Positions 26,036 through 36,144 of a stretch of DNA of 64,000 nucleotides are shown here, one piece after another. Position 1 is the first letter of the stretch, and every line of letters begins with the position of its first letter. Origin of the DNA: Loktanella gaetbuli (GTDB taxonomy: Bacteria > Pseudomonadota > Alphaproteobacteria > Rhodobacterales > Rhodobacteraceae); the NCBI RefSeq assembly GCF_020531945.1, contig NZ_JAJATZ010000003.1, positions 62,001-126,000 of the forward strand. Reading direction: 5' to 3'. The notes under the pieces are model-generated. The model was not told where the DNA came from. It did not search any database and worked only from the letters and a program-made list of their open reading frames with translations. The translations under genes were made by a program, and so were the position numbers.

Positions 26036-27466
26036 TCAGGTCGGAAAATCGGACAGCTGCAGCCTGCCGGTTTCCGAGGGTGTCATCGCCTTGGCGCGGA
26101 ACAGCGGGCCAAGAACGACAAGGGTGAGGAACAAAAGGGCGATTTCGGTGTGATACACGACCGAATACCCGGTGGTCGGCGTGGCGAGCGCCTGCGAGAG
26201 CATGCCGGTCCCGGCGGCATGATTAACAAGGTCGCGGATCGCGCCCCCGATGAATATCGACAGCCCTGCACCGGTGGCCTGCGCAGCCCCCCAGGCACCA
26301 AGGGCCAAACCGCGACCGGACGCACCCAGCGTCGGCAGCGTCATGGCGGCCGTCAGGGTGGCAACCCCGAACAATCCGCCACCAAATCCGATCAGACCGG
26401 CACCCGCAAAGAACAGCATCGGGCTATCCATCGGTGCGGAAAAGATCACAGCACAAAATGCCACCAGACCCACGAGGATGCCCCGCGCGCACATGCGCAT
26501 CGGGTCCAGACCACGGCCCAACCAGCGTGATGCCATGGCAAATGCCACCAGTGCACCCGTGGCCCAACCCGCGGTCAACAGCGTGGTCGACGAAACAGAC
26601 AACCCGAGGATTTCACCGCCGTAAGGTTCCAACAGGACATCCTGCATGCTGAACGCCATGGTGCCGATGAACACGACGGCCAGCAGACGCCCTGCGTCGC
26701 CGCCTGACGTGAGATCCGTCCACGCTTCCTTGAACGTGGGTTTGGGGGCGGCCCGTTCGGCGCGGGTCATGGGCGACATGCGTTCCTGTTTCCACAGGGC
26801 AGTCACGTTCAACAGCAACGTCACGACGGCCGTGCCCTGCACGACCTGTACCAGGCGCAACTGTGAATAATCCCGCAAGAGCGCACCGATGATCACGGCC
26901 GAAATCAGCATCCCCACAAGGAACATGACATAAAGCAGCGCTACGACCTTGGGCCGTGTCTCCTCGTCCGCGCGGTCGGCGGCCAGTGCCAGACCCGCGG
27001 TCTGCGTCATGTGCATCCCGATACCCGTCAGCAGAAACGCAAGGCCAGCACCGACATAACCCGCCCAATCCGCATCAATTGCACGATCGCCGGCCAGTAC
27101 CAGAAGGGCCATCGGCATGATGGCAAGGCCGCCGAACTGCCACAGGGTGCCGAACCACAGATAGGGGATGCGTTTCCACCCGATGGCAGACCGATAGTTG
27201 TCCGACTTGAACCCCACCATCGCGCGGAACGGTGCGACCAACACGGGAATGGCGATCATCGCCGCGACCAGCAGCGACCCGATGCCCAGTTCCACGATCA
27301 TCACCCGGTTCAACGTCCCCAGCAGCATGACACTCGCCATGCCGACGCTGATCTGGAACAGCGACAGGCGCAGCAACTGGCCCAGCGGCAACCCTTCGCT
27401 GGCGGCATCCGAAAACGGCAGCATTTTCAGCGTGAGGGATTTCAGACCAGCGGATTTCAGGATCAT
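26036..27466 (-). CDS. lhaA: LH1 assembly protein LhaA (PucC/BCD transporter family)
   Basis: A 476-residue major-facilitator-like protein of about twelve helices. It has the PucC-family segments MIVELGIGSLLVAAMIAIPV and FRAMVGFKSDNYRSAIGWKR. It is thought to handle bacteriochlorophyll during LH1 assembly. It starts four bases inside the bchM end and precedes puhA, an order conserved in the bchFNBHLM-lhaA-puhA superoperon. Confidence 0.94.
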   Translation of the reverse strand: MILKSAGLKSLTLKMLPFSDAASEGLPLGQLLRLSLFQISVGMASVMLLGTLNRVMIVELGIGSLLVAAMIAIPVLVAPFRAMVGFKSDNYRSAIGWKRIPYLWFGTLWQFGGLAIMPMALLVLAGDRAIDADWAGYVGAGLAFLLTGIGMHMTQTAGLALAADRADEETRPKVVALLYVMFLVGMLISAVIIGALLRDYSQLRLVQVVQGTAVVTLLLNVTALWKQERMSPMTRAERAAPKPTFKEAWTDLTSGGDAGRLLAVVFIGTMAFSMQDVLLEPYGGEILGLSVSSTTLLTAGWATGALVAFAMASRWLGRGLDPMRMCARGILVGLVAFCAVIFSAPMDSPMLFFAGAGLIGFGGGLFGVATLTAAMTLPTLGASGRGLALGAWGAAQATGAGLSIFIGGAIRDLVNHAAGTGMLSQALATPTTGYSVVYHTEIALLFLTLVVLGPLFRAKAMTPSETGRLQLSDFPT

Positions 27467-28131
27467 TTGGCATCCCCTTGGTATGTGAACGCAGTCGAGA
27501 TGTAGAACCCGGAATTGACGCGCTCGACCTCGTTCAGTGTACCGGACCCCAACGCCGCGCGGATATCGCGCGCACGTTGCGGAACCATTGTCGGGCTGCG
27601 GTCGGCGCGCGGAAACAGCTTGCCGATGCGGAACATCGCCATCAGCAGCGGTGTGCGCGGTGCGAGGGTAAAGGCAAAGGTCTGTGTGACAGGCAGCGTT
27701 TCCAACACACGGGCCACATCATCGGCGGAATAATAGATCAACGAATCCATCGCGACGGCGAAATCGAACGGTCCCTTGGCATCAGACAGGTCGCCTGCCA
27801 TCCAGGTAATCCGGTCGGCCACCGCGTCAGGCGCGCGGCGTTTCGCAATGTCGATCAACGCGGGCGAAATATCGACCGCCGTCACCTGCGCACCGCGTTC
27901 GGCCAGGGCCACCGCGGCGGCCCCCGTCCCGCAACCGGCATCCAGCACCCGCGCACCCGTCACATCAGCGGGGAACTGCGACAGCAGCACATCGCGCATC
28001 CGGTCGCGGCCTGCGCGCACGGTCGCACGGATCCCCGACACCGGTGCATCCGATGTCAGGCGTTCCCACACCTTGGTGGCACTGCGGTCGAAGTAATCTT
28101 CGACGCGGTCGCGGGTCTGGACGTAGGCCAT
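27463..28131 (-). CDS. bchM: Mg-protoporphyrin IX O-methyltransferase
   Basis: A 222-residue SAM-dependent methyltransferase that makes Mg-protoporphyrin monomethyl ester. The SAM motif DAGCGTGAAAVAL lies around residue 64, followed by the acidic VTAVDISPALID. Its ATG shares a base with the bchL stop (TGATG), indicating coupling. Confidence 0.94.
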   Translation of the reverse strand: MAYVQTRDRVEDYFDRSATKVWERLTSDAPVSGIRATVRAGRDRMRDVLLSQFPADVTGARVLDAGCGTGAAAVALAERGAQVTAVDISPALIDIAKRRAPDAVADRITWMAGDLSDAKGPFDFAVAMDSLIYYSADDVARVLETLPVTQTFAFTLAPRTPLLMAMFRIGKLFPRADRSPTMVPQRARDIRAALGSGTLNEVERVNSGFYISTAFTYQGDAK

Positions 28132-29027
28132 CAATCAAATCCCAGCAGTTCAAAGATTTCACGGTCCGGCAGACATTCCGGCGCCATTGGCAGCGTGCCG
28201 TTCCACAAGGTTTCCGCGAGCCGGATGTATTCCTTGCGCACCTGCACGACGTCCTCGTCATCGGGCATCTCGAACAGCGTCTTTTTCTTCAGCCGCGACC
28301 GACGAATGGCATCCATGTCAGGCATGTGCGCCAGCCGGTTGAACCCGACGACATCGCAATAGCGATCAACCTCGTCGGTATCCTTGCTGCGGTTGGCGAC
28401 GCAACCGGCCAGACGCACCTTGTAGTTCGTCGATTTCGCCTGCACTGCGGCGATGATCCGGTTCATCGCATAGATGCTGTCGAAATCATTGGCCGTGACG
28501 ATCAACGCCCGGTCGGCATGCTGCAAGGGGGCGGCGAAACCACCGCAGACCACATCGCCCAGCACATCGAAAATCACGACGTCGGTGTCTTCCAGCATGT
28601 GATGCTGTTTCAACAGCTTCACCGTCTGGCCAACGACATAACCACCGCAGCCGGTGCCGGCGGGCGGGCCGCCGGCCTCGACGCATTTCACACCGTTGTA
28701 ACCTTCGAACACGAAATCCTCTGGCCGCAGCTCTTCGGCATGGAAATCCACATCCTTGAGGATATCGATCACCGTCGGCACCAAGGTGCCGGTCAGCGTG
28801 AACGTGCTGTCATGCTTGGGGTCGCACCCGATCTGCAGGACCCGCTTGCCCAGCTTGGAAAACGCCGCCGACAGGTTGGAGGATGTCGTCGACTTGCCGA
28901 TGCCGCCCTTGCCGTAAACGGCAAAAACCTTTGCACCCTCGATCTGTGCGTCCTCGGGCTGATGCACCTGAACAGACCCTTCGCCGTCTTGGCCACGCAG
29001 GTTCGGAATCTCGTCTCTGGGGCTCAT
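28131..29027 (-). CDS. bchL: Dark-operative protochlorophyllide reductase, ATP-binding subunit BchL
   Basis: A 298-residue NifH-like iron protein. The P-loop is GKGGIGKST near residue 38. Cluster-binding cysteines are visible in CVEAGGPPAGTGCGG and VVCGGFAAPL, so the dimer can hold a 4Fe-4S cluster. It feeds electrons to BchN-BchB for D-ring reduction of protochlorophyllide. A GGAGG precedes the ATG at 29027. A repeat element lies between it and bchH. Confidence 0.97.
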   Translation of the reverse strand: MSPRDEIPNLRGQDGEGSVQVHQPEDAQIEGAKVFAVYGKGGIGKSTTSSNLSAAFSKLGKRVLQIGCDPKHDSTFTLTGTLVPTVIDILKDVDFHAEELRPEDFVFEGYNGVKCVEAGGPPAGTGCGGYVVGQTVKLLKQHHMLEDTDVVIFDVLGDVVCGGFAAPLQHADRALIVTANDFDSIYAMNRIIAAVQAKSTNYKVRLAGCVANRSKDTDEVDRYCDVVGFNRLAHMPDMDAIRRSRLKKKTLFEMPDDEDVVQVRKEYIRLAETLWNGTLPMAPECLPDREIFELLGFD

Positions 29028-29070
29028 GAGAGCCTCCTTTCTGTCGGGGCGCATGTCCCCTTCTTCTGGT

Positions 29071-29108
29071 CAAAAATATCCCGGGGTCCGGGGCAGCGCC
29101 CCGGTCCG
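29071..29108. repeat. Dispersed GC-rich palindromic repeat, copy 1 (bchL-bchH gap)
   Basis: An AT-rich head (CAAAAATATCC) followed by a GC-rich inverted repeat (CCGGGGTCCGGGGC ... GCCCCGG). Close copies lie at 34231-34270 and 50351-50390, always between genes. Confidence 0.75.
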
Positions 29109-29133
29109 AGCGTGACATATGCGAAACGGATCA

Positions 29134-32100
29134 TCATTCGGCAGCGACCCCTTCCATGCGGTCTTCCAGCGCGTCGGCCGCACTTTGCAGCGCGTCCAGC
29201 GTGGCGGCGTCCGGTGCCCAATAGGCCCGGTCCGATGCTTCCAGCAGACGGTTGGCCATGCGCACGCTGGCCTGCGGGTTCAGTGCGGCCAGACGTTCAC
29301 GCATGTCGGCGTCCAAGACAAAGGTCTCACTCAGCCGCTGATAGACCCAAGGGTCGACAGCGCCTGTGGTCGCAGACCAGCCCATTGTATTGGTCACATG
29401 CGCCTCGATCTGGCGCACCCCCTCCGACCCATGCTTGAGCAAGCCTTCAAAGAATTTCGGGTTCAGGCTGCGGGTGCGGGTTTCCAGTGCGACCTGTTCT
29501 GACAGCGTACGCACCGTGTTCAGACCGCGCGTCTGGTCACCGATGTACACCGGTGTATCGACACCGCCCTTGGCGCGTTTCACGGCGCGGGCGATGCCGC
29601 CCAGCGTGTCGAAATAATGATCGACTGACGTCACGCCCAGCTCGACTGATTCAAGGTTCTGGTACGCCAGATCGACGCGCGCCAGCGACGCCTGCAACAG
29701 ATCGGCGTGCTGTGCGGCCTTGCCGTCGGTGCCATAGGCGAAACTCTTGCGCGCCTCATAGGCGTCGGCCAGCTCGTCCTCGTCGCCAAAGGCAGAGCTG
29801 TCGACCAGCTGGTTGACGTTGGATCCATAGGCACCTTCGGCATTGGAAAACACGCGCAATGCAGCCTGTTTCAGGTCGCAGCCTGTCTTGTCCATGTGGG
29901 CCAGTGCATGGGCACGGACATGGTTCTGGTCCAGCGGCTCGTCTGCCTGTGCGGCCAGAAGTGCGGCCTGTGCCAGCAGCTTGGTCTGCAACGGCAGCAG
30001 ATCGCGAAAAATCCCCGACAGCGTCATGATGACGTCGATGCGCGCACGGCCCAGTTCTGCCAGCGGGATCAGGTCCGCCCCTGCGAGCCGGCCAAAGTTG
30101 TCGAACCGTGGCTTGGCCCCGATCAGCGCCAGCGCCTGGGCAATGGGGCCGCCGTCGGATTTGATACTATCGGATCCCCACAAGACCAATGCGATCGAAC
30201 GTGGCATACCGTCATAGGTGTCCAGCAGTGCCTGCGCCTGCTTCGCCCCGTCAGCCATGGCAAAGGCCGTCGGCATGCGGAACGGGTCAAAGGCATGGAT
30301 ATTGCGCCCTGTCGGCAGGATCGCCGGGTTGCGCATCAGATCACCGCCGGGCACCGGTGCAATATAGCAGGCGGACAGCGCACGCATCAGCGCGGGCAAT
30401 TCGTGATCCTCGGCCAGCAGTGCCTCAGCCCTTGCAGCATCGGCAGGATCACTCAGCAGCTGCGCCATCTCGGCGCGGGCCTCGGGCGTCATGACCTGGC
30501 CCACGACATGCAGACCGTCAGGGATAAGCGACCCCTCGGCCTCCATGACCGTCAGCCACAATCCATCAAGGTCGTCAGCGTTCAGGTCCAGGCCCTGCGC
30601 CTGTTCCGTGATCATCAACGCCAGATCGTCGCGCTGGTTATCATCAACCGCCATCGCACGATAGCGTTGCAGGCTGTCCTTGAGGTCGAGCAGGCCCTTG
30701 TACAGGCCAGCGGCCGCAATGGGCGGGGTCAGATGCGTCACGATCACAGCGTTGCTGCGGCGTTTGGCCAGCGATGCCTCCGACGGGTTGTTCGCTGCAT
30801 AGAGATAAACATTCGGCATTTCGCCGATCAGACGGTCCGGCCAGTCGCTGGCCCCCATGCCGTTCTGTTTGCCCGGCATGAATTCCAGCGCGCCGTGCAT
30901 TCCGAAATGCAGCACCACATCCGCGCGCAGCGTATTGCGCATCCACAGATAAAACTGGGCAAAGGCATGGGTGGGCGCAAAGCCGCGTTCGAACAACAGG
31001 CGCATCGGGTCGCCTTCGTAACCGAACGTAGGCTGCACACCGACGAACACCTTGCCGAACTGATGACCCAGAATGAAAACGCCGCGACCGTCTGACTGCA
31101 CCTTGCCGGGGGCTGGGCCCCAGACAGATTCAATCTCGTCCAACCAAGGCGTTTGTCCCACAATCGTATCGGCATCCACATAGGCAGCGACGTTGGCATC
31201 TTGGCCATATTGCGCGGCATTCCCCTTGAGCACGATGTGACGCAAGGCATCGACGTCGGCGGGCACGTCAACATCGTAGCCATCCGATTTCATCCGCGTC
31301 AGCGTGTTGAACAGGCTTTCGAACACGCTCAGATAGGCGGCCGTGCCGACAGCCCCTGCATTCGGCGGAAAACCAAACAGCACGATCCCGACGGTTTTGT
31401 CCGCATTCCGCTTGCGCCGCAGCGTCGCCAGACGCGCTGTTTTCTCGGTCAGGACCGCGATCCGCTCCGGGCAGGGGGCCATGGATTTGTCACCGGGCTG
31501 GCCTGCGCAAGCACGCGCGCAGCCAGTACAAGCCTCTGCCCCGTGACGCCCCCCAAAGACCGTTGGCGAGGTCGCCCCATCGATTTCAGGCAGCGCCACC
31601 AGCATCGTGGTTTCCACAGCGCCAAGCCCCTGCGCGCTGGCACCCCATTGCGCAAGCGTCTGAAATTCCAAGGGTTGCGCCGCGATATAGGGCACGTCGA
31701 GGTCACGCAGCAGGCCAACAGCAGCATCGCTGTCGTTATAGGCTGGCCCACCGACAAGGCTGAAACCGGTCAGCGATACCATCGCATCGACCTTACCCTG
31801 GAAATACCGCTGGATTGCCGGCGTTGCGTCCAGACCACCTGCAAAGGCCGGAACGACAGCCATGCCGCGCGCCTGGAATGACCGGATCACCGCGTCGTAA
31901 TGCGCGCAATCGGATGACAGAATATAGGACCGCAGCATCAGGATGCCGACAGTCGCGATCGGCTGTGCGGGTTGCGGCAGATCAGTTGCGTCAATGCTGA
32001 TGCCCGTGGCAGGCAGGTCAGGGTGATAGACGCCGACCTCGGGATATTCGACAGGCGGCAGCGCCTTGATCCGCGACCAGCCGGCGTGATTACCGTAGCG

Positions 32101-32676
32101 CGACACCAGCATGCGGATCATCTGTTCGATGTTGTCGTCGGACCCGCCCAGCCAATACTGCATCGACAAGAACCAATTGCGCAGGTCCTGTGATTTGCCC
32201 GGGATCAGGCGCAGGATCTTGGGCAGGCGGCGCAGGGTCTTCATCTGGCTTTCGCCGGACCGGTTCGCCTTGGCCTGCGGGCGCAGCTTCTTCATCAGCG
32301 CGGCCATACCGGTCGCTGGACGCTGCATATCCAGCTCACCCATCTTGGTCAGCCGCACGATCTCGCCATCGGCGATCATGTTCACCATGGCGGCACAGCC
32401 GTCGCGGCGTGCGATCAGCGATGGCAGGATCGCACGGGTATGTTCCTCGAGGAACAGCAGGTTGGTCACGACAATATCGGCCGTCGCAATCGCAGCGCGT
32501 GCGGCGTCCAGCGCGGCGGGGTTTTCGCCCCATTCACCTGCCGCAAGGATTTCGATGCTCAACCCCGGAAAATCGCGCGTCAGGCGCGGGGCCGCGCGCA
32601 GCGCCGGCCCCGCCGCATGGCTATCCAGCGTCAGAATGACAAACCGAAATTCGGGCAGGACGACACTATCGAGCAT
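29134..32676 (-). CDS. bchH: Magnesium chelatase subunit H
   Basis: A 1180-residue porphyrin-binding catalytic subunit of Mg-chelatase, normal in length for BchH. Conserved segments include the GVQPTFGYEGDP region and LHFGMHGALEFMPGKQ, with histidine and glutamate residues thought to act in metal insertion. The start at 32676 overlaps the bchB end by 11 bases. With BchI and BchD, encoded 10 kb away on the other strand, it completes the enzyme. Confidence 0.97.
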   Translation of the reverse strand: MLDSVVLPEFRFVILTLDSHAAGPALRAAPRLTRDFPGLSIEILAAGEWGENPAALDAARAAIATADIVVTNLLFLEEHTRAILPSLIARRDGCAAMVNMIADGEIVRLTKMGELDMQRPATGMAALMKKLRPQAKANRSGESQMKTLRRLPKILRLIPGKSQDLRNWFLSMQYWLGGSDDNIEQMIRMLVSRYGNHAGWSRIKALPPVEYPEVGVYHPDLPATGISIDATDLPQPAQPIATVGILMLRSYILSSDCAHYDAVIRSFQARGMAVVPAFAGGLDATPAIQRYFQGKVDAMVSLTGFSLVGGPAYNDSDAAVGLLRDLDVPYIAAQPLEFQTLAQWGASAQGLGAVETTMLVALPEIDGATSPTVFGGRHGAEACTGCARACAGQPGDKSMAPCPERIAVLTEKTARLATLRRKRNADKTVGIVLFGFPPNAGAVGTAAYLSVFESLFNTLTRMKSDGYDVDVPADVDALRHIVLKGNAAQYGQDANVAAYVDADTIVGQTPWLDEIESVWGPAPGKVQSDGRGVFILGHQFGKVFVGVQPTFGYEGDPMRLLFERGFAPTHAFAQFYLWMRNTLRADVVLHFGMHGALEFMPGKQNGMGASDWPDRLIGEMPNVYLYAANNPSEASLAKRRSNAVIVTHLTPPIAAAGLYKGLLDLKDSLQRYRAMAVDDNQRDDLALMITEQAQGLDLNADDLDGLWLTVMEAEGSLIPDGLHVVGQVMTPEARAEMAQLLSDPADAARAEALLAEDHELPALMRALSACYIAPVPGGDLMRNPAILPTGRNIHAFDPFRMPTAFAMADGAKQAQALLDTYDGMPRSIALVLWGSDSIKSDGGPIAQALALIGAKPRFDNFGRLAGADLIPLAELGRARIDVIMTLSGIFRDLLPLQTKLLAQAALLAAQADEPLDQNHVRAHALAHMDKTGCDLKQAALRVFSNAEGAYGSNVNQLVDSSAFGDEDELADAYEARKSFAYGTDGKAAQHADLLQASLARVDLAYQNLESVELGVTSVDHYFDTLGGIARAVKRAKGGVDTPVYIGDQTRGLNTVRTLSEQVALETRTRSLNPKFFEGLLKHGSEGVRQIEAHVTNTMGWSATTGAVDPWVYQRLSETFVLDADMRERLAALNPQASVRMANRLLEASDRAYWAPDAATLDALQSAADALEDRMEGVAAE

Positions 32677-34222
32677 AATGCGCCTTTGCTTCATAGAGCG
32701 TATCAAGGCTGATCTGCTGCAATCCCTTTTGCGCGGCAAAGGCCTCGGTATTGCGCCGCGCCTTGCCCCGCACAAAGAATGGAATTTTCTTCAGCTCACG
32801 TTCGGCGTCCGACAGCCAGATGACGTTGCTGCCCTCTGCAACGCTGGGTGCTTCATCCGGCATCATCTTGCCGGAAATACTCCCGCCGGAGGCATCCGAC
32901 ATCGCAACAGGCGCATGGCCACCGTGATGGCTTGGACCAGCTGCATCATGGAATTCGAAATCATCGCGGAACATCGTCAGCAGGTGCTCCTCCAGGCCCA
33001 TGACCAGCGGATGCACAAGTGTGTCGAAAATCACGTTTGCACCTTCGAACCCCATCACCGGGGAATAGCGTGCGGGATAATCCTGCACGTGGACCGGGGC
33101 AGAGATCACGGCGCATGGGATACCCAACCGCTTGCCGATATGGCGTTCCATCTGGGTGCCCATGATCATTTCGGGTGCAAGCGCCTCGATGGCCTGTTCG
33201 ACCTCGAGGTAATCATCGGTAATCAGAGCCTCGACGCCCATGTCGCGGGCCACGGCGCGCACGGCGCGGGCCTGTTCGCGGTTGTAGCACCCCAGTCCAG
33301 CAACCTCGAACCCCATCTCGTCGCGGGCCATGCGGGCCATCGCGCAGACATGGGTGCCGTCGCCGAACAGGAACACGCGCTTGCCGGTCAGGTAGGTACT
33401 GTCCACCGAGGCAGACCACCAAGGCAGGCGCAGACGGGATTCGTCGGCCGTTGCCGTCAGTCCAGTGATCGCCTGCACCTCTGCGATGAAATCGCGGGTG
33501 GCGGCGACGCCGATGGGGACTGTTTTCGTAAAAGGTTGGCCGTAGGTTTTTTCCAACCAGCGGGCCGCAGCCTCGCCGGTTTCGGGATACATCAACACGT
33601 TGAAATGCGCCGCGGGCAGTCGGGCGATATCAGCGGGTGTCGCACCCAGCGGGGCCACGACATTCACATCGACGCCCAGATCGGACAGCAGGCCGGTCAG
33701 TTCCTCGACATCGTCGCGGTTGCGAAAACCCAGCGCCGTGGGGCCAAGCAGGTTGCAGGTGATCCGCGCGGAGCGGTCCTGCGGCGCAGCCAAGCCGCGC
33801 ACGATCTGATAGAACGTTTCGTCCGCGCCAAAGTTTTCCTTGCGCGAATAGCTGGGCAGTTCCAGCGCGATGACGGGGATTTTGAGATCCATCGTTTCGG
33901 CCAACCCGGCGGGATCGTCTTGAATCAGTTCCGCCGTGCACGACGCCCCAACGATGATGGCCTGCGGATCGAAACGGTCCACGGCATCCTGACAAGCGGT
34001 CTTGAACAGGGTCGCCGTATCGGACCCCAGATCGCGCGCCTGAAACGTTGTATAGCTGACCGGCGGGCGATGATTGCGGCGTTCGATCATCGTGAACAGC
34101 AGGTCGGCATAGGTGTCGCCCTGCGGGGCGTGCAGCACGTAGTGCAGGCCCTTCATCGCGGTGGCGACGCGCATGGCACCGACGTGCGGCGGGCCCTCGT
34201 ATGTCCAGACGGTCAGTTTCAT
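32666..34222 (-). CDS. bchB: Dark-operative protochlorophyllide reductase subunit BchB
   Basis: A 518-residue nitrogenase-like subunit. It begins MKLTVWTYEGPPHVGAMRVA, the family opening that contributes the unusual Asp ligand of the BchN-BchB cluster region, and continues with GASCTAELIQDDPAGLA. A flexible low-complexity stretch near 420-440 precedes the C-terminal FVRGKARRNTEAFA domain. It pairs with BchN and receives electrons from BchL. Confidence 0.97.
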   Translation of the reverse strand: MKLTVWTYEGPPHVGAMRVATAMKGLHYVLHAPQGDTYADLLFTMIERRNHRPPVSYTTFQARDLGSDTATLFKTACQDAVDRFDPQAIIVGASCTAELIQDDPAGLAETMDLKIPVIALELPSYSRKENFGADETFYQIVRGLAAPQDRSARITCNLLGPTALGFRNRDDVEELTGLLSDLGVDVNVVAPLGATPADIARLPAAHFNVLMYPETGEAAARWLEKTYGQPFTKTVPIGVAATRDFIAEVQAITGLTATADESRLRLPWWSASVDSTYLTGKRVFLFGDGTHVCAMARMARDEMGFEVAGLGCYNREQARAVRAVARDMGVEALITDDYLEVEQAIEALAPEMIMGTQMERHIGKRLGIPCAVISAPVHVQDYPARYSPVMGFEGANVIFDTLVHPLVMGLEEHLLTMFRDDFEFHDAAGPSHHGGHAPVAMSDASGGSISGKMMPDEAPSVAEGSNVIWLSDAERELKKIPFFVRGKARRNTEAFAAQKGLQQISLDTLYEAKAHYAR

Positions 34223-34230
34223 GACCGACC

Positions 34231-34270
34231 GCCGGGGGCTGTCTGCCCCCGGACCCCCGAGGATATTTTG
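34231..34270. repeat. Dispersed GC-rich palindromic repeat, copy 2 (bchB-bchN gap)
   Basis: Inverted orientation relative to copy 1. On the minus strand it reads CAAAATATCC, then CGGGGGTCCGGGGGCAG and AGCCCCCGG. It occupies most of the 67-base bchN-bchB gap and could form a hairpin in the superoperon transcript. Confidence 0.7.
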
Positions 34271-34289
34271 AAAACAGCGATCAACCAGG

Positions 34290-35573
34290 TCATTCTGCAG
34301 CCTCCACGCGGAGGACAGACTTGCGGCGGATCGGGCGGCTGAACAAACCGGCAAGATCGCCCGCCTGTTCGTAAAAATGTACCGGCGTGAAGACGAGTTC
34401 GATGGCCCATTTGGTCGTAAGCCCCTCGGCCTCCAGCGGGTTGGCGAGGCCAAGGCCGCAAACCGTCAGGTCGGGACGTGCCGCGCGGACACGGTCGAGT
34501 TGCAGATCGACGTCCTGGCCTTCGGAGATTTGCGGCCCGGCGGGCAGCAGATCAAGGTCGGGGCCGTGGATCGCGTCATGGATGTAGGGGCTGCCGACCT
34601 CGACTGCGGTCATGCCACATTCGCGGGTCAGAAAGCGGGCCAACGGAATTTCCAGCTGGCTATCGGGGAAAAAGAAGATCGACTTGCCGTTCAGATGTTC
34701 TGCCGCCTGGGCAATGGCCTTGCGGGCGCGGGCGCGGGGCGCAGCCGTCACAGCGTCGAATGTGGCGTCATCGACACCAAATTCGGCAGCGACAGCACGC
34801 AACCAGGCTGTTGTGCCCTCTTCACCGAATGGCATCGGGGCGGGGATATGACGGGCACCACGGCGCATCAGCGCGGCATGGGTTTCGCCCAGGAAGGGCT
34901 GCGTCAGCGCAAATACGGTGTTGGCACCGACGGCTGTCGTTTCATCGATGCGGCGGGCGGGCAGCAGGCGGATGTTGTCGATGCCCATCTGACCCAGCAG
35001 CGACAGCATCTGATCCTCGACCACATCGGGCAATGCGCCAACCAGCAGCAATTCGCGCGCGGGCGTATCCTTGAGCACCGGCACCATGGAGGCGAGGCAG
35101 GCGTCTTCGCCTTCGGTGAATGTCGTCTCAATCCCAGAACCAGAGTAGTTCAGCACCCGTACGTGCGGGGCGTGGACCTGTGTCAGGCGCTCTGCGGCGC
35201 GGGCGAGGTCAATCTTGATGACCTCTGACGGGCAGGACCCGACAAGAAAGAGTTGACGGATGTCGGGGCGGCGGTCCAGCAGGCGGGCGACCTCGCGATC
35301 AAGTTCGGTGTGCGCGTCCTTCATGCCCGCCAGGTCCTGTTCTTCGAGGATGGCGGTGCCAAAACGGGGCTCGGCAAAGATCATCACGCCAGCGGCGGAT
35401 TGCAAAAGGTGCGCACAGGTGCGCGAACCGACGACAAGGAAGAAGGCGTCCTGCATCTTGCGGTGCAACCAGATGATCCCGGTCAGCCCGCAAAAGACCT
35501 CTCGCTGGCCGCGCTGTTTCAGCACGGGCGCGCTGCGGCAGCCACCGCCGGGTGTCGGGGTCAGATCGTTCAT
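34290..35573 (-). CDS. bchN: Dark-operative protochlorophyllide reductase subunit BchN
   Basis: A 427-residue nitrogenase-like subunit with cluster cysteines in REVFCGLTGIIWLHRK, SRTCAHLLQSAAG and VGSCPSEVIKIDL. It forms the catalytic heterotetramer with BchB, allowing light-independent chlorin formation. Its ATG overlaps the bchF stop (ATGA). Confidence 0.97.
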   Translation of the reverse strand: MNDLTPTPGGGCRSAPVLKQRGQREVFCGLTGIIWLHRKMQDAFFLVVGSRTCAHLLQSAAGVMIFAEPRFGTAILEEQDLAGMKDAHTELDREVARLLDRRPDIRQLFLVGSCPSEVIKIDLARAAERLTQVHAPHVRVLNYSGSGIETTFTEGEDACLASMVPVLKDTPARELLLVGALPDVVEDQMLSLLGQMGIDNIRLLPARRIDETTAVGANTVFALTQPFLGETHAALMRRGARHIPAPMPFGEEGTTAWLRAVAAEFGVDDATFDAVTAAPRARARKAIAQAAEHLNGKSIFFFPDSQLEIPLARFLTRECGMTAVEVGSPYIHDAIHGPDLDLLPAGPQISEGQDVDLQLDRVRAARPDLTVCGLGLANPLEAEGLTTKWAIELVFTPVHFYEQAGDLAGLFSRPIRRKSVLRVEAAE

Positions 35574-36091
35574 GCGGACACATCCAGTCGCGCGCGGCGC
35601 AGTTTCAGGACAAATTGGCCCGCATTGATGACATAGGCAGCGTAGGCTGCGAGGGTGACCCACATCAGTGTCACCGGGTCCAGCGCGCCCGTGACCAGCC
35701 CCCAGACATAGACGCTGTGCAGGGCGATCACGCCAAAGCTGACGAGATCCTCGTAAAAGAACGACGGCGCAAAGAGGTACTGACCAAAGACAACCTTTTC
35801 CCAGATCGCCCCGGTGACCATGATCAGGGCCAGAACCCCGGTTTTGATGATGATGGACATGGTCGCCAGTGCGTAACCATCGCCGGTCACAAGATAGCGC
35901 AGGACCAAACCAAGAGAGACCAGGAAAACCACGAATTGCACGGGTGCAAGAATGCCCTGCACCAGCGTCCAACGTGTCGCATCACGCCGGGCCCGCTCTT
36001 GTGCGGAATAGAGCGGCACCGCCACCCCATGTGGTGCAAGGCGGCCATCGCGGGACTGCAAGGTCGTCAACACGTCATGCCCTCCTGACAC
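35570..36091 (-). CDS. bchF: 3-vinyl bacteriochlorophyllide hydratase
   Basis: A 173-residue membrane protein with about four helices, matching BchF, which hydrates the C3 vinyl group. Typical segments are QGILAPVQFVVFLVSLGLVLRYL and the FEDLVSFGVI-like FYEDLVSFGVIALHS. It is the promoter-proximal gene of the long minus-strand superoperon. A PpsR-type palindrome lies 36 bases upstream of its start. Confidence 0.94.
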   Translation of the reverse strand: MSGGHDVLTTLQSRDGRLAPHGVAVPLYSAQERARRDATRWTLVQGILAPVQFVVFLVSLGLVLRYLVTGDGYALATMSIIIKTGVLALIMVTGAIWEKVVFGQYLFAPSFFYEDLVSFGVIALHSVYVWGLVTGALDPVTLMWVTLAAYAAYVINAGQFVLKLRRARLDVSA

Positions 36092-36126
36092 TTCATGGAT
36101 CTAGATTAGGTGCGATTCTGGCCATG

Positions 36127-36144
36127 TGTCAACCGTGCCTTACA
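36127..36144. promoter_or_regulatory. PpsR/CrtJ-type operator between bchF and ppaA
   Basis: A perfect TGT-N12-ACA palindrome in the 251-base divergent region. I see only half-site-like sequences for a partner (a TTACACAG about 25 bases to the right). The position suits repression of the bchF superoperon and possibly self-control of ppaA-ppsR. The rest of the region is AT-rich with no other assigned element. Confidence 0.75.

Noticed and set aside
32111..34342. A 743-codon open frame opposite bchB and the start of bchH
   Set aside because: It lies across two well-identified genes on the other strand and has shadow-type composition with no motif.
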